A DNA stretch of 64,000 bases. Origin: Dactylonectria macrodidyma. Its lineage: Eukaryota > Ascomycota > Sordariomycetes > Hypocreales > Nectriaceae. The notes under the pieces were generated by a model. That model worked only from the letters and a program-made list of their open reading frames with translations. It was not told the origin of the DNA and ran no database searches. Within the stretch, counting starts at the first letter, position 1. Each line of letters starts with the position of its first letter. The position numbers were made by a program, and so were the translations under genes. The stretch spans positions 620,001 through 684,000 of the forward strand of contig JAGMUV010000003.1 of assembly GCA_020744425.1 (NCBI GenBank). Reading direction: 5' to 3'. Shown piece after piece: positions 46,560 through 57,878 of this stretch.

Positions 46560-47650
46560 TTTATCCCTCTATTCGTGTTACACCTCCGCTCAGATTTCGT
46601 GTTGAGTGGCGATGATGGAAAGAAGGACGCGGAGATATTGAAGAGCGCTAGCGAGCAACGCAACCCAAACGATCGGGGCCAGGGATGAACTACCCTTTAT
46701 AAATATGGGCATTAGGTGACGTTCAACTTTATTCCCAGCTTCCGAGCGCTACTGCCGACCCTAATCTTTGAAGGGATGGACTGGTGACTTGAAATCAAGA
46801 ATAGCCGACCGGGAAAATGAGGCCACTGGATTCTATTCGTCACGTTGTGCCGACCCTTGCCCTTTTATCGACTGGGTTGGATGCATGTGCATCATGTGCC
46901 GTCGATACCGAGTAGTCTGCCACTTGGATTTGGTGGTGGCTCCACCTCTCTCGTGTTCTTGTTACTTGAGTCCGAACCAACGTTCATTTGGCTTGCGTTT
47001 CGTGGCTTCTGCTAACTTCATTGTGATTGGTTCGATCTAATTGACAAAGAGCCAGAAGATACGCAGTGGAAATGAAAAAAAAGGTCAAAGCTGGCGAAGA
47101 AAAATACCCAATCGCATTCCAACCTCTCTGTCCTGGTCGTGTTGCCATGATACAGGGGCAGTGATACCGGTGTCTCAGACATGGACGCAAAACAGAGCAA
47201 GATCAACACCAATCGCAAAAGACATAAATATAGATATAGCGACAAGAGTAACAATTGGAACAGATGCGTTTCCATCGAGATGGAATATGGTACACATTTC
47301 CAGTATCGTCACCTTGAAACCCGGCAAATGGCGGGAAGGTGGTGGCCATGGGATCAGCCTCGAAGAGTTGGTCCAATGAGGCTTCGTTTCATGTCAGCGC
47401 CTAAGTTTTGATACAAGCCATTTTCCCTTGGTAGAGAAAACGGCAGGACTCGTTCCAGCAAGAATGCTGTCCCCTGAATGGCTGTTGCATGTCAATAATG
47501 TAGCGGGCTGACCACTCAATCAGGCGTCCAATGCGAAGCCCTGGCCACCGGCAAGGCTCCCCTTCGTGCCAACCACCTCCCAACTCTCAACCGCAAATCC
47601 ATCTTCCAGAGTCGCCCAACCAAGACATATATGCCTAGTCGCCGTTGAAC
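46560..47650. promoter_or_regulatory. Divergent upstream region (Cys-rich membrane protein / small TM protein)
   Basis: 1.09 kb. The open frames here (for example 47041-47379 +, 47018-47275 -) have no family features and overlap each other on both strands, so I read the stretch as promoter and leader sequence. Confidence 0.4.
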
Positions 47651-48276
47651 ATGTCAACGCCTTTCAGATCATGGGTCATCAAATCTCGCTTCGGTTTTGG
47701 GCCCCTAGCCAAGACGGCGCCATCCAAGCCTAAGCCAAGCCTTGCGACTCGGTCGCCATCAACGTCCAATCTGAACCAGGCTCCAACGCCTCATCAGATC
47801 ACTGAAACCTGTCGCACTCCTCAAACCCCCAAAGAACAGCTTCAAGATGGCCCGAAAAATAGGCTTTCCCTTAAGGGGCGCGCGCAGGATCTGCTCCTGC
47901 CCATCCGTCGTAGCAGTAGTGCTTGGAGCTCTGCCGCCACCGATGTGACCAAGAAGTCAACATCCAGTGTCGCGAAATTCACCAAAGGGGGTTTCTACTA
48001 CACCAGTCTAGTCTTGGGAGGGATGCTGGTTATATGTAGTGTCCTCGGGATGATTGCGCCCCGGTTTCTACTGGATCTTCTTGGATTCTCCTCGGCAGGG
48101 CCACAGCCAAGTGAGTGAACAAAGATGCGTGTTATGAGTTGTGACCCACTAACACATGCAATCGTGCAGACAGTGTCGCCTCCGGGTGGATGAAAGAGAT
48201 ATCCCGGACGGAAGGCCATGTTCAAAAGGACTCTCTCTATTCTAAACTGCAGCAAAAAGCCATGACACCGAAATAA
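47651..48276 (+). CDS. Small single-pass membrane protein, 188 aa
   Basis: Family not recognised. Exons 47651-48110 and 48170-48276; the intron (GTGAGT..GTGCAG) adds 35 residues to what would otherwise stop at 48118. The N-terminal 115 residues are basic, Ser/Pro-rich and likely disordered (KTAPSKPKPSLATRSPSTSN). A hydrophobic stretch follows (YYTSLVLGGMLVICSVLGMI, near residues 116-135), then a short amphipathic tail with KLQQKAMTPK. The basic N-terminus with RSWVIKSRFGFG could be a mitochondrial presequence; otherwise an ER or mitochondrial-outer-membrane anchor is possible. A long tract of basic residues argues against secretion. Confidence 0.65.
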
Positions 48277-48761
48277 GAAGAGAGACTGTGTTGGGTTGAG
48301 TTGGCTGGTTGCGGCTTTTTGGGAGGTCAAGATGTCCAGACCCCGTAAAGATAGGGCGTCAAATGAAAGGCTGTGAATTACCACACTGCCAATTTACTTG
48401 TACTGTTCCCCTTCCTTGAGATTCAGATTTTTGTTACGTACAGCCCCAACAATCCCTTGCAGGGCGAAGACGCCTTCTAACAACCGCGGCCCGCGATCGG
48501 CGAAGAGGAAGTATCACAACACAGAAGAAGTACCCCACGGACCCCGCCATAAACTCACTGATGTATCCCCGCCATCAAACAAATCACGACTAACCAGCTC
48601 GAGTGTCGTATGCGAGGCGTCGTGTCTGAAGATCCCTCCGACACCCGGCCACTCGGCGATTGATCTGGCTACCGTAATTATAAATACTTCTTACTTCTTC
48701 TTGGATATTCACTTCTTGTCTCTTGAAATATCACGACCCTGTTTAGCGAACCTGGCCCATC
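48277..48761. promoter_or_regulatory. Upstream region of gamma-glutamyltransferase
   Basis: 485 bp. A TATA-like AATTATAAATAC is at about 48676-48687, some 80 bp before the start codon. No gene. Confidence 0.4.
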
Positions 48762-50729
48762 ATGCCTCTGCCTACGTCTTCGGTATTCCAGCCGTCCGCG
48801 GCCGACTTTCTCAAGTTCCCATCCCGTCGAAGCGTCGTTCACAGCACCCAGGGCATCGTCGCTTGCCCTCAGCCTCTAGCTGCCAATTGCGGCCTCGAGG
48901 TCCTTCGAGCTGGAGGAAATGCCGCCGTGAGTCTCGTCATATCTACCCCGCCATGAGCCCCGCATCGTGTTAACCCAGGCCTCAGGATGCAGCGGTTGCA
49001 GTTGGTATGAGACCCAGTAGCTCGCCTTGATGGCGTACTAACGGCGTGCAGCTGCCGGCCTGAACATCACGGAACCCGTGAGCACCGGCATTGGCGGTGA
49101 CATGTTCATCCTGTTCTACGATGCCGCTACAAAGCAGGTTAAGGCCATGAACGGTTCGGGCCGCTCGGGAGCCAAATGCACCTTAGAGACGATTCGAAAG
49201 GATCTCAACATTCCTGAAGGCACGGAGGGGAAAATCCCCATGTCCAGCGTCCACGCCGCTACTATCCCCGGCGCCGCCGCCGGATGGGTCGACACCGTGG
49301 AGAGGTTCGGCAGCGGAAAACTGACCATGAGCCAGATCCTCGGGCCCGCTATCAAGTTGGGCGAAGACGGCTTTCCCGTGTCCGAAGTAGCATCACACTC
49401 GGTATGTTTCACATCTCATGTTTATAACCTTTGCTAGAAACTAACACTCTACAGTGGCAATCTTCTGAAAACTCCTTGAGGAAGGCATCTCCCAACTTCG
49501 CTGAGATGCTGAAGAAGGATCCGGCTGCCAAAGACGGCGTGAGAGCGCCTCGCCCCGGCGAGATCATCAAGCTGCCCGCACTGGCCAGGACCTTCCGCAC
49601 CCTGGCCACCGAGGGCAAGAAAGGCTTCTACACTGGCCGCATCGCCGAAGAGTACGTCAAGGTGGTCCAGGACCTCGGCGGCCACCTGGAGCTGGCCGAC
49701 CTCCAGCACCACCTCGACCAAGGCAGCGAGCCGGTTGAGCCCATCTCGGTCAAGTTCCGGGGCCAAGGACTTGGCGACGAAGACGGCGTCGAGTTGTGGG
49801 AGCACCCACCAAACGGGCAGGGCATCGTCGCCTTGATGGCGCTCGGCATCGTCCAAGAGCTCGAGAAGCAGGGCAAGATTCCCAAGTTCGGCCCCGAGGA
49901 CTTCAACACAACGCCGTATCTCCATGCCATCATCGAGGCTCTACGTCTCGCCTTTACGGACGCGAGCTGGTTCGTCACAGACCCCAACGTCACAAAGGTC
50001 CCGACCGAGGGCTTGATCTCTTCCGAGTACCTTGGCGAACGTGCCAAACTGTTTGACCCATCCAAGACGTTTAACCCCTTGGAGCATGGAAACCCACCCT
50101 TTGCCTCGCCGGCTCTGCAGAGCAGCGACACTGTCTACTTTACCGTCTCTGACGCAGCTGGCAACGCTGCGTCGTTTATCAACTCCAACTACGGTGGGTT
50201 CGGCACCGCCATTATTCCCAAGGGATGCGGCTTCACGCTGCAGAATCGGGGCGCCAACTTTTCCCTCGCCGCGGACCATCCCAACAAGCTCGAGCCCCGG
50301 AAGAGACCTTACCACACCATCATTCCGGGTATGGTAACGAACCTCAATGATGGATCACTGCATTCTTCCTTTGGCATCATGGGCGGATTCAACCAGCCGC
50401 AGGCTCACGTCCAAGTCCTCCTCGGCCAGGTCGTTGCGAAGCTCAACCCGCAGCAGGCCCTGGACGCCCCGAGAATATGCATTGGGTCTGGCATGCCAGA
50501 GAACGGAAAGGTGCTGGACTGGACGGTCAACGTGGAGGACGGAATCGCGGAGGAGACTGTCGAAGGGCTAAGGAAGTTGAGACACAATGTGGTTGTTCTC
50601 AAGGACTGGAAGAGAGGCATGTTTGGCCGGGGCCAGATCATCCGGTACACTGTTGATCCAGTCGAAAAGACGCCGCTGTGGTCGGCAGGAAGTGACATGA
50701 GGGCAGACGGAGCCGCATATCCTTTGTAG
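48762..50729 (+). CDS. Gamma-glutamyltransferase family protein (glutathione hydrolase-like), 602 aa
   Basis: Ntn-hydrolase that self-cleaves and transfers or hydrolyses gamma-glutamyl groups, as in glutathione breakdown. Exons 48762-48926, 48986-49004 (a 19-nt micro-exon), 49052-49401 and 49455-50729; 603 codons. The micro-exon restores GGNAADAAVAVAAGLN, the family's substrate-site motif. Next are [13 protein letters not shown] and GSGRSG. The catalytic threonine is in [18 protein letters not shown] (near residue 402), followed by [11 protein letters not shown] and the [12 protein letters not shown] loop. There is no signal peptide or anchor, so this is the cytosolic YwrD-like branch rather than the secreted/vacuolar Ecm38 type. 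It is convergent with the Grx5 gene with only 106 bp between stops. Confidence 0.92.
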
Positions 50730-50835
50730 ATACCACACCCATGTGGCCCAAATCTATTCCGGCGTTTCTGTACAGAAGTATATCGTGCAAGTTCATTACA
50801 TCTCAGCGTATCATACACTCGGTCCAGTTTTCTTC

Positions 50836-51410
50836 TTAATCCTTCTTCTCGGTCTCGGTCTCGCCCTCGAATAGCACCTTTTTCTCCTCAAACATCTTGG
50901 CCAGGTCGCCTCCCTGGTGCATCGAGATGAGGATGTCGCAGCCGCCGACGAACTCGCCGTCAACGTATAGCTGAGGAATGGTGGGCCAGTCGGAGTACTC
51001 CTTGATGCCCTCGCGCAGCTCGGGGTCCTCGAGGACGTTGAAGGCGGCAAACTTTTCGGGGTTGACACCTTGGACGCCGAGGATCTGGATGGCGGCACGC
51101 GAAAAGCCGCACTGGGGCGTCTCGGGGGTGCCCTTCATGAAGAGCACCACGGGGGCAGAGGCCACGGCCTTGTCGATGGCGGTGCGAGTCTGGTCCGAAA
51201 GGAGACGGGCTTGGAAGGGCGTCAGAGGCGACAGCGGCGCCAAGGGCGAGGGCGACAGCGAGGCTCGGAGGGCATGAGCCGGGGCTCGAAGGGCGGCTGG
51301 CCGAGCGGATGCCCGCAGCAGCGTCTGAAGGGGAGCAAAATTGGTCAGTCAACGGACGAGGAGCGGGGCGATATCGGCACGCGCACCGAAGCAACTGTTC
51401 GCGTGAACAT
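50836..51410 (-). CDS. GRX5: Mitochondrial monothiol glutaredoxin, 170 aa
   Basis: Delivers iron-sulfur clusters in the mitochondrial matrix. Exons 51387-51410 and 50836-51324. The 24-nt first exon gives MFTRTVAS; exon 2 continues with [20 protein letters not shown]. Together they make an Arg/Ala-rich, acid-free presequence of about 50 residues, as expected for import. The active site is the monothiol CGFS (near Cys80) in [17 protein letters not shown]. The glutathione-binding parts [19 protein letters not shown] are intact. The tail is Lys/Glu-rich. The start at 51410 was chosen because no ATG exists in exon 2 upstream of the domain. It is divergent from the phosphopantothenoylcysteine decarboxylase gene. 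Confidence 0.95.
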
Positions 51411-52349
51411 GTTTCGGGGATCTGGGATGGTGAGGAGTGGTGCGAGCGAGACTTGGGGGAGTTGGTTTCAAAGGCCGGACCGCTGAGGAATTGGGTGATG
51501 TCAAAGCCGTCACCGGGAAGGACAAGCTGTGGCTCGGTGTAGGGTTGATGACCAATCGCCGGCTTGCTAATTCAGCTCGCACATGGCGCATGTGTGGCTG
51601 ACCCGAGGCAAAAACAGGGTGGCTGTTCTTGCACCTGCCTCAGCTTCCCGGAGCAAAGCCCCGAGTGCGCCCCGTGCCTACCCTGTACCTATCCCATGCC
51701 CTGGAAAATCGTCATTGATGCGCTGAAGGACCGGTAATGGACGGCACCAAAGGGCGCTGAGAGCCCGGCATCGCAGCCGGTCGGCCAAGAGGCATCACGA
51801 GCCCGTTTGCACTTTTGCAGCGGCCGCGCCGTCTTTGGCAGGTTTCACAGCTGCACAAGCCAACAACCTCTCATTGGCACACCGGGACGGCAGGCTTTAA
51901 GCCAGTCAGGCCATTGCAACAGCGGAAGCGGAGGCGCGACAGCGAGGATCGGTCATGATGGGTCACACTCATGAGGGTTCATCGGTCTTGATCGGTGACA
52001 TCGGATGACGTGGGGATGGATTGGCGGGGTTAAAATGCTGCGAGCAATCCGCCGCATCAGCTCGTGGAAGTTTATTACCAAGCTGTCTACATTCAAGCTA
52101 GCTATTACATTAGCTGGGCAATTCCATCAATTATCCGATTTTGAACATCACTTATGTGCATTGTTCATTGAGCTGTGTACAACAAAGATTGTTTTAAGCT
52201 CAGTCATCAAAACCTCAAACATCAACCCCACCGAGGGCTTTAAGAGCTTCAACACCAATATCAACATCAAGACCAACACCAACACCAACCATCACCGGAA
52301 TATCACAGCTGCCTCTAACACCTTCATCACACACTAAACTTTCGTCGCA
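51411..52349. promoter_or_regulatory. Bidirectional promoter (Grx5 / PPC decarboxylase) with an AAC-rich leader
   Basis: 939 bp. A CRE-like TGACGT occurs at about 52004-52009 and CCAAT-type ATTGG boxes occur nearby. The last 130 bp before 52350 are an AC-rich leader with an imperfect CAACAC/CAACAT repeat (ACCAACACCAACACCAACC near 52275-52292), typical of efficiently translated fungal mRNAs. Confidence 0.45.
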
Positions 52350-53129
52350 ATGCTTCACAAGACCCAACACGGTCGCGACCTGCACCATGACCTACTGGTG
52401 CGCAACTCGGCCGAGAGGCTTGAGGAGGGGCGAACCGACGGCAAGCTGCATGTGCTCCTCGCGGCAAGCGGATCAGTAGCGACCATCAAACTGGTCCAAA
52501 TCATCAACGGCCTCGCGGAGCACAGAAACGTATCGGTGCGCGTCATCCTCACCAACTCGGCGATGCACTTCCTCGCGGGCCAGTCGAGCGAGCAACCCAC
52601 CGTGTCGGAGCTCAACTACATGCCCAACGTCGACGCCGTGTACACAGACGCCTCGGAGTGGGCCAAGCCGTGGAAGCGCGGCGCACCCATCCTACACATC
52701 AACCTACGCAAGTGGGCGGACGTGCTGGTCGTGGCGCCGCTGAGCGCGAACACCATGGCCAAGGTCGTCAACGGCATGTGCGACAACCTGCTGACGTCGG
52801 TGATCCGCGCCTGGGACGCTACCGGCACCGTCGACGGTGGCCAGGTCAAGAAGATCATCGTCGCTCCAGTGAGTATCTCAACATCTTTTCAATGATCTCC
52901 CCACTCACATCCCTTCTAGAGCATGAACACCGCCATGTGGAGGCATCCCATCACGGCCAAGCAGATCAAGACGCTCGAGGAGGAATGGGGGGGTGAGTCT
53001 GGCTGGGTCGAGGTGCTGAGGCCCGTGGCCAAGGCGCTGGCCTGCGGAGACGTTGGCGAAGGTGGCATGGTCAGTTGGCAATCGATTGTTGCCGTAATCG
53101 AGGAGAAGATTGGGCTTCACAGGAAGTAA
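52350..53129 (+). CDS. Phosphopantothenoylcysteine decarboxylase (Hal3/Cab3-type flavoprotein), 242 aa
   Basis: FMN enzyme of coenzyme A synthesis, forming 4'-phosphopantetheine. Exons 52350-52868 and 52920-53129, 243 codons. Flavin-binding HVLLAASGSVATIKLVQI (residues 33-50), the flavoprotein motif APLSANTMAKVVNGMCDNLL (the PxSANTxAK pattern) and the substrate clamp APSMNTAMWRHP, which is restored by the intron, are all present. The C-terminus has no acidic tail like that of yeast Hal3, so a role as a phosphatase inhibitor is less likely. Length matches the compact eukaryotic enzymes. Confidence 0.93.
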
Positions 53130-53563
53130 TGAATCTGACATTGGGGAGTCAGTTTGACATTGTGCTTCATGAATATGGCGTTAGCAGGATTGCTTGTGGT
53201 CTAATGGCGTGTACTAACACTAGAACGAAATGTTCAATAATATAGCAAAAGCTTTTTCTATTAATTCGGGCCCAGATAGGACATGAAAACATCATTCACA
53301 AATCTTTATGATCTAGCGATGGCTTGAACCTGATAAAATGAGGACAGCTGCCCACGGCTGTTGGCTGAGATGCCCGGGTTGCTCCTTCCATTTCACATAT
53401 CGCGTACGCGCCTTCTGATTCCTTCTGTCCTGAGGATTCAATTCCTCCTCCTACTGGCCGTTGGGCCTTCACTTCCTTCTTCCCGACTGCGCATCTCATA
53501 TTCTTCTCGTAATTCCATCATCACTATCCTTTCTTTTCACTGCCGATCCATTCTGTCAAAGCC
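53130..53563. other. Intergenic, upstream of the coiled-coil gene
   Basis: 434 bp; the right 150 bp are CT-rich on the plus strand, a probable leader. Nothing else seen. Confidence 0.4.
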
Positions 53564-54424
53564 ATGGATGGACCTTCCCATAACATTCTCTCAAGCTCAA
53601 GTCTCTGGGCCGACAACAATTCTTCGTCGACCCTTCGAACTCGACTTCGCAGCCAGGATGCTGTGGCACCGACCTCCTCACAGAAACCCCTGACATACGA
53701 CGTGTTACAACAGTTCCGAGCCTGTTTTGGTGCCGACCACGGGGCCCCCGTTTCTGATACGCGGGCTCCCGATGTCACTGAGTGCCGTGATTCCGACGCT
53801 GTGACGCAGCTGAGAGGCGAGTTTCGCTGACACTCCCGAGCATCCCGTGAGAACTAACAAAACGCAGAGGCATTTGCGCAGGCGGGCATGAACCTTCATG
53901 CTTCAGCTACCGCTCAACTCGCCGAAGCTCATACGGATATCCAGTCAAAAATCTCTCGTTTTGTAGCTGAGTCGTCGGCCACCCTCTCGAAAAGCGACGA
54001 CCTCTACTCCAATATCGCCTTTCCGCTCTCTGCAACGCTGTGTCACTCAGACAACTTCCCCCGCGCATCGATCCAGAATCACCTGGCCAATCAAAAAGCG
54101 GAAATCGAAGAGGCAAAGGAAGAATTGCGACAGCTTGGGGCGCAGTGGGACGCGTGTGTCCAGGCTGAGCTTGATGTCTGGAACTTGTTGACGGGGGAGG
54201 CAAGTCAGTCGGATGCCGAAATTGACAAAGACGCTGCCAAGATGACCAAAAAGTTCAAGGCAGAGGCTGAGAACATCGTGCGAGATCAGTGTAAATTACT
54301 GGAAGACATGGAAAAGGTATGTTGTTCGGCCGCTGAAGTGTACATCGTTGACCCTTCCCGCTAGGAGTTCAAAGCCAAGATTCAAGCTGAGACCGTGACG
54401 CTCATGCAAATGATAATGGATTAG
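53564..54424 (+). CDS. Coiled-coil protein of unknown function, 253 aa
   Basis: Exons 53564-53816, 53868-54316 and 54365-54424, 254 codons. The first intron begins with GC (GGCGAGT) because no GT donor fits the frame; its branch site ACTAAC and acceptor CGCAG are good. The N-terminus is Ser-rich and disordered. From about residue 85 the chain is helical (AGMNLHASATAQLAEAHTDI), with a strong charged heptad region NHLANQKAEIEEAKEELRQL and a second AAKMTKKFKAEAENIV. The small last exon codes EFKAKIQAETVTLMQMIMD. No enzyme motif. The layout suggests a subunit of a cytoskeletal or trafficking complex, but nothing specific can be claimed. Confidence 0.72.
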
Positions 54425-54743
54425 TAAAGTATCTGGGCCATATATTCGCTGTAGGCGCTTCAAGCTTTCTCCGAAGTTGCTAGATAGGCCCAAAATTTGG
54501 GTGGTCGGCGCGACTTCACAGGCACAAACGGAATACCGTCTTGGTTGCTATAGACAATCAACTGCAATTCTCTATATCATATCTCATTAATTTTGAGCTA
54601 CCTAATTGCTGGCGTCTTGTGTCGGTTCGACATAGACAGCTCAGACCTCTTTTGTGAGTTCAAACCCCAAACGCCGTCCCATTAATCCTTCAAGCTGGGA
54701 GCCTCCAGGCCACCCTCGTTTTATTATCCCCAAACATGCATAT
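54425..54743. other. Intergenic, convergent 3' ends
   Basis: 319 bp between the coiled-coil gene and the branched-chain aminotransferase. No feature. Confidence 0.45.
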
Positions 54744-56023
54744 TTACTGCTTCTCAGGAATGATGACACCCCACTTGTGTTGCTCACGGCCGTACATGAT
54801 GTCGCCGAGCCATCCTTTGACCTTGCTAGTGACCTCACCAGGGGTTGCTTCTGGACCCATGGGAATGTCGATGTTCTGTCCACGGTGGTGGATCTGAGAG
54901 ACAGGGCAGATGAAGAACTGAGACATGTTAGCTTGGTGAGTCACAATGCGGGGAAGCGGTGACAACTTACAGCAGTGCCAGCGGCGAAGGACTCGAGGAT
55001 CCGGCCCTCAGCATCAGCTTCAATGACCTCGTCGATGGTGTACTTGCGCTCGGTAATCTCATATTCGCCACCCAGTCTCTCCCGGAACAGCTCCAGGCAG
55101 CTCCTTCGGGTGACACCGTCCAGGATCAACTTGTCATCTAGAGGAGCGGTGATGATTTCTTTCTTGCCATCTTTTCGTTTCCAGACAACAAAGAAGTTGC
55201 TAGCTCCGGCCTCGGTACACTCGCCCTGCTGGCCATACAGCCAAAGGATCTGGTGGAACCCACGGCTCCGAGCATCGGCGGTGGCCAGCAGGGAGGGACC
55301 GTAGTTGGCTCCGACCTTGGCATAGCCGAATCCACCAACCCAGGCGCGAACCATGTCTTCGGGGGAAGTGTGAAGGCGCATGCCGCCTGGAGGCGCATCC
55401 ATGCGGGGCATGAAGGTGACGATGATGTACAGAAGGGCCTGCTTGGGAGCTCCAACGCCCAATTGGGGAGCGGTGCCGATGACGGTCGGGCGGATATACA
55501 GGAAGCTGCCGGCGCGCTCCTTGGGGAGCCACTTGGTTCCGTCAACGGACAGCAGGGCAATCATGAGTTTCTCGATCTCGGAGGGCTCAAAGACGGGCAG
55601 GGAGATGCGGGCAGACGACATTCGCAGGCGGGCGGCGTTGCGGTCAGGACGGAAGATGCGCAGCTTGCCATCGTAGCCACGGAAGACCTTGAGGCCCTCG
55701 AAGCACTCGGTGGCGTAGTGCAAGACCGAGGCGGTGGGCATGAGACTGAGGGGGCCGTAGGGCTTCAGCTCGGGGTTGGCCCAGCCGGTGGAAGCCTTCC
55801 ACGAGGCGAGGACCATGTGGTCGGTCGCAATGGTCTCCTCGCCAGAATGGGCGGTGGCCTCGTCGGGAACGGCGCGGGGGTTGGTGGTGTAGGTGTACGT
55901 GAGCTTGGAGGCGTCGAGGGGAGCACCGGAGTGGCCGTTGGTAACGACAGGTGCGACTTCCTTCTTGTGGAGAGCCGAAGCCGTCAAGTCGACATCTTGG
56001 GCCTGGACAGCGGAGGGAGCCAT
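54744..56023 (-). CDS. Branched-chain amino-acid aminotransferase, 408 aa
   Basis: PLP enzyme transferring amino groups between Leu/Ile/Val and 2-oxoglutarate. Exons 54971-56023 and 54744-54917, 409 codons. Conserved blocks: LMPTASVLHYATECFEGLKV, RNAARLRMSSARISLP, SFLYIRPTVIGTAPQLGV, the PLP lysine in GYAKVGANYGPSLL (near residue 236), QILWLYG, GTEAGASN-like ECTEAGASNFFVV, and GVTRRSCLELF. The intron restores AAGTAFFICPVSQIHHRG. The N-terminal 40 residues hold acids (QAQDVDLT) and are not a clear mitochondrial presequence, so this may be the cytosolic form. No upstream in-frame ATG exists. Its relation to the class IV gene at 34 kb is distant. Confidence 0.95.
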
Positions 56024-57878
56024 GGCGACGGTGTGGTGGTCAGTTGATGAGGTGGGAGGTGATGATGGTGAAGAAGTTGTTTGTGACTCAGTCAACAATG
56101 ACAAGTTAGGTTCCGGGCAAATTGCACAAGCACGCACAACACACTACTAACACGGGTATACAGGAAAACTAGAACAAAGGAAGGTCCAAGTCGACCAGCC
56201 ACCCGGGTACCAGAGGTAACTTATACCATCCTTCTGGCTACTCCGCTTTCTCCCTGAATTGGCACCGAGTCGCCGAACGGGAAGGGCGCAGGTGATGACA
56301 CAACAGGCGTTGCAAAAGATGTGTATCCCGCCACTGCCCGCACCGCACTCGGCGCCGGCGTTGAGAACGAACAGGATCCATTCGAGTCATCCGCGCGTAC
56401 GAACAGTGAAAACCCACACCAAGCCCACCGCTCCGCTACTCCGCCGCCCACTGTTCGAGGGGAGCGCTGGGGGGGTACTCCGTGCGGCTCCACTCTACGA
56501 GCAACTGTGGTTCCATGAAAGTTTGAGGCTGTTAGCGAAGAACGAAGGTTTCTTTTGTTATGTCATACAATTGGCCTTGAAGTCTTTTCTCTTCCGCATT
56601 CATCTTGTTCATTCTTTGACTCTCAATTGCTCTGGCTATTCACGTCCAACGCGTTGCGGTGTACGGCGGGCGACAGCTTGTTCCCGGCGACGGGCGGCTG
56701 TTGTTGGTGTGCGCCCGGCCGGTGCGGAAGAAATGCCGAACCCCACCGCCCGTAAGGCGTCTTAAGGCGCGCCCACCGGTTTACACCTGCATCCAGCAGG
56801 TCAATTGACAGATTCATAGGTTCGACTGTGGGCAAATGGCATCAACATGCAACTACAAGCCGAATAATGGCCTATCTACGCTGACATCACAACATCAACG
56901 AGTAATATGGGGAAGGACCAATCAATTCCAACACGGGGGACATCAATTGACACCAGCCTGTCATTGCGAATCCAGAAATCATTTCCCTGTTCATCCCCAC
57001 GTCGATATCCCGCGTCGGATTCTCCGAGTTTTCCTTTTCGAGGGGCGGAATTTAAGCCTTGGTCCGTGGGTAGCCGACAATTGCCATTGTCTGCCGCAAA
57101 CCGCGTGGCGGCAGGTCATGTTGCCCCTCGAAATTTTTGTTCCGCCCTTTGTGGCATAGCAGCCTACCCTAGACCCCCTGGCGCGGGATGCGTCGCACTG
57201 CATGAGTGATCCTGCAGGAATATCGGCGATCTGGCTGTGTCGAGGCGAGATGGAAGGTCGGATTGTTGAGAGGCGAGTGCTTCTTTGGTACTGGTGAACC
57301 ATGGATATCCGGGAGCTTGGGTACCATTGTTGAGACCAACCGGGCGTCAGAAGGTGGTCTCGTGACAACCTTGGAGCGCTAGTAACCGGCCAGCCAAGTT
57401 TTGTATTCCTCCTGAATGACCAAGATAGGCTGTTGGCATTCGTCGACACGACTCGTTTGAGGTTTAAGCAGGATTAGCTCCCGCGTTGCTGACACCTGAC
57501 TCCTCAGATCATGGCCACTGCACGGAGCGTCGTCGTTCAATCAAAGTCTTGCGTCATTCGTTTTTGCTTGTTGTCTTTTGTCTATGCTGCGTTTCTCCGC
57601 CTTAAGCCGCGAGGCCTGTTGAAGGCCGCTTAACGTCTCCCTCCTCTCAGCCCGGCAAGACATCTGTAGGGATGATGCCACGCCACATTACCACCGATTT
57701 TTAGTTCAACATACATGCGTCGCTTCTCGACGACCTTCCGGGGCTCCCGAGCCGTCGATTTCCAGTTCAACGGCTATGACCCGTATCCAGTACCCCCAGT
57801 CACGGATACTACCCGGGTCCCCAGTGCTTCTCTCCACGGCTACATCCCGAGTCCGGGGTGAGCTTAGTTCCCTGCGTC
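56024..57878. other. Intergenic with GC-rich inverted repeats
   Basis: 1.86 kb upstream of the aminotransferase start and beyond the cytidylyltransferase stop. Long frames here (for example 56259-56765 +, 56991-57449 -) start at non-ATG codons and have no family features. The segment 57039-57146 holds nested inverted repeats: CGAGGGGC/GCCCCTCG, CTGCCGC/GCGGCAG and GGCGGAA/TTCCGCC. A 48-codon ATG frame at 57715-57861 (+, MRRFSTTFRGSRAVDFQFNG...) could be a small peptide but is unsupported. Confidence 0.45.

Noticed and set aside
55253..56047. Plus-strand 264-codon frame over the aminotransferase
   Set aside because: Shadow of the GC-rich antisense coding strand; Gly/Val-rich low-complexity translation and no ATG-based start with family features.
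56259..56765. 168-codon plus-strand frame upstream of the aminotransferase
   Set aside because: Starts at TTG, Arg/Pro-rich without domain, lies in a divergent GC-rich leader region.
57715..57861. 48-codon ATG frame (MRRFSTTFRGS...)
   Set aside because: Could be a small peptide, but there is no family, no conserved context and it lies in a GC-rich spacer. Left unannotated.
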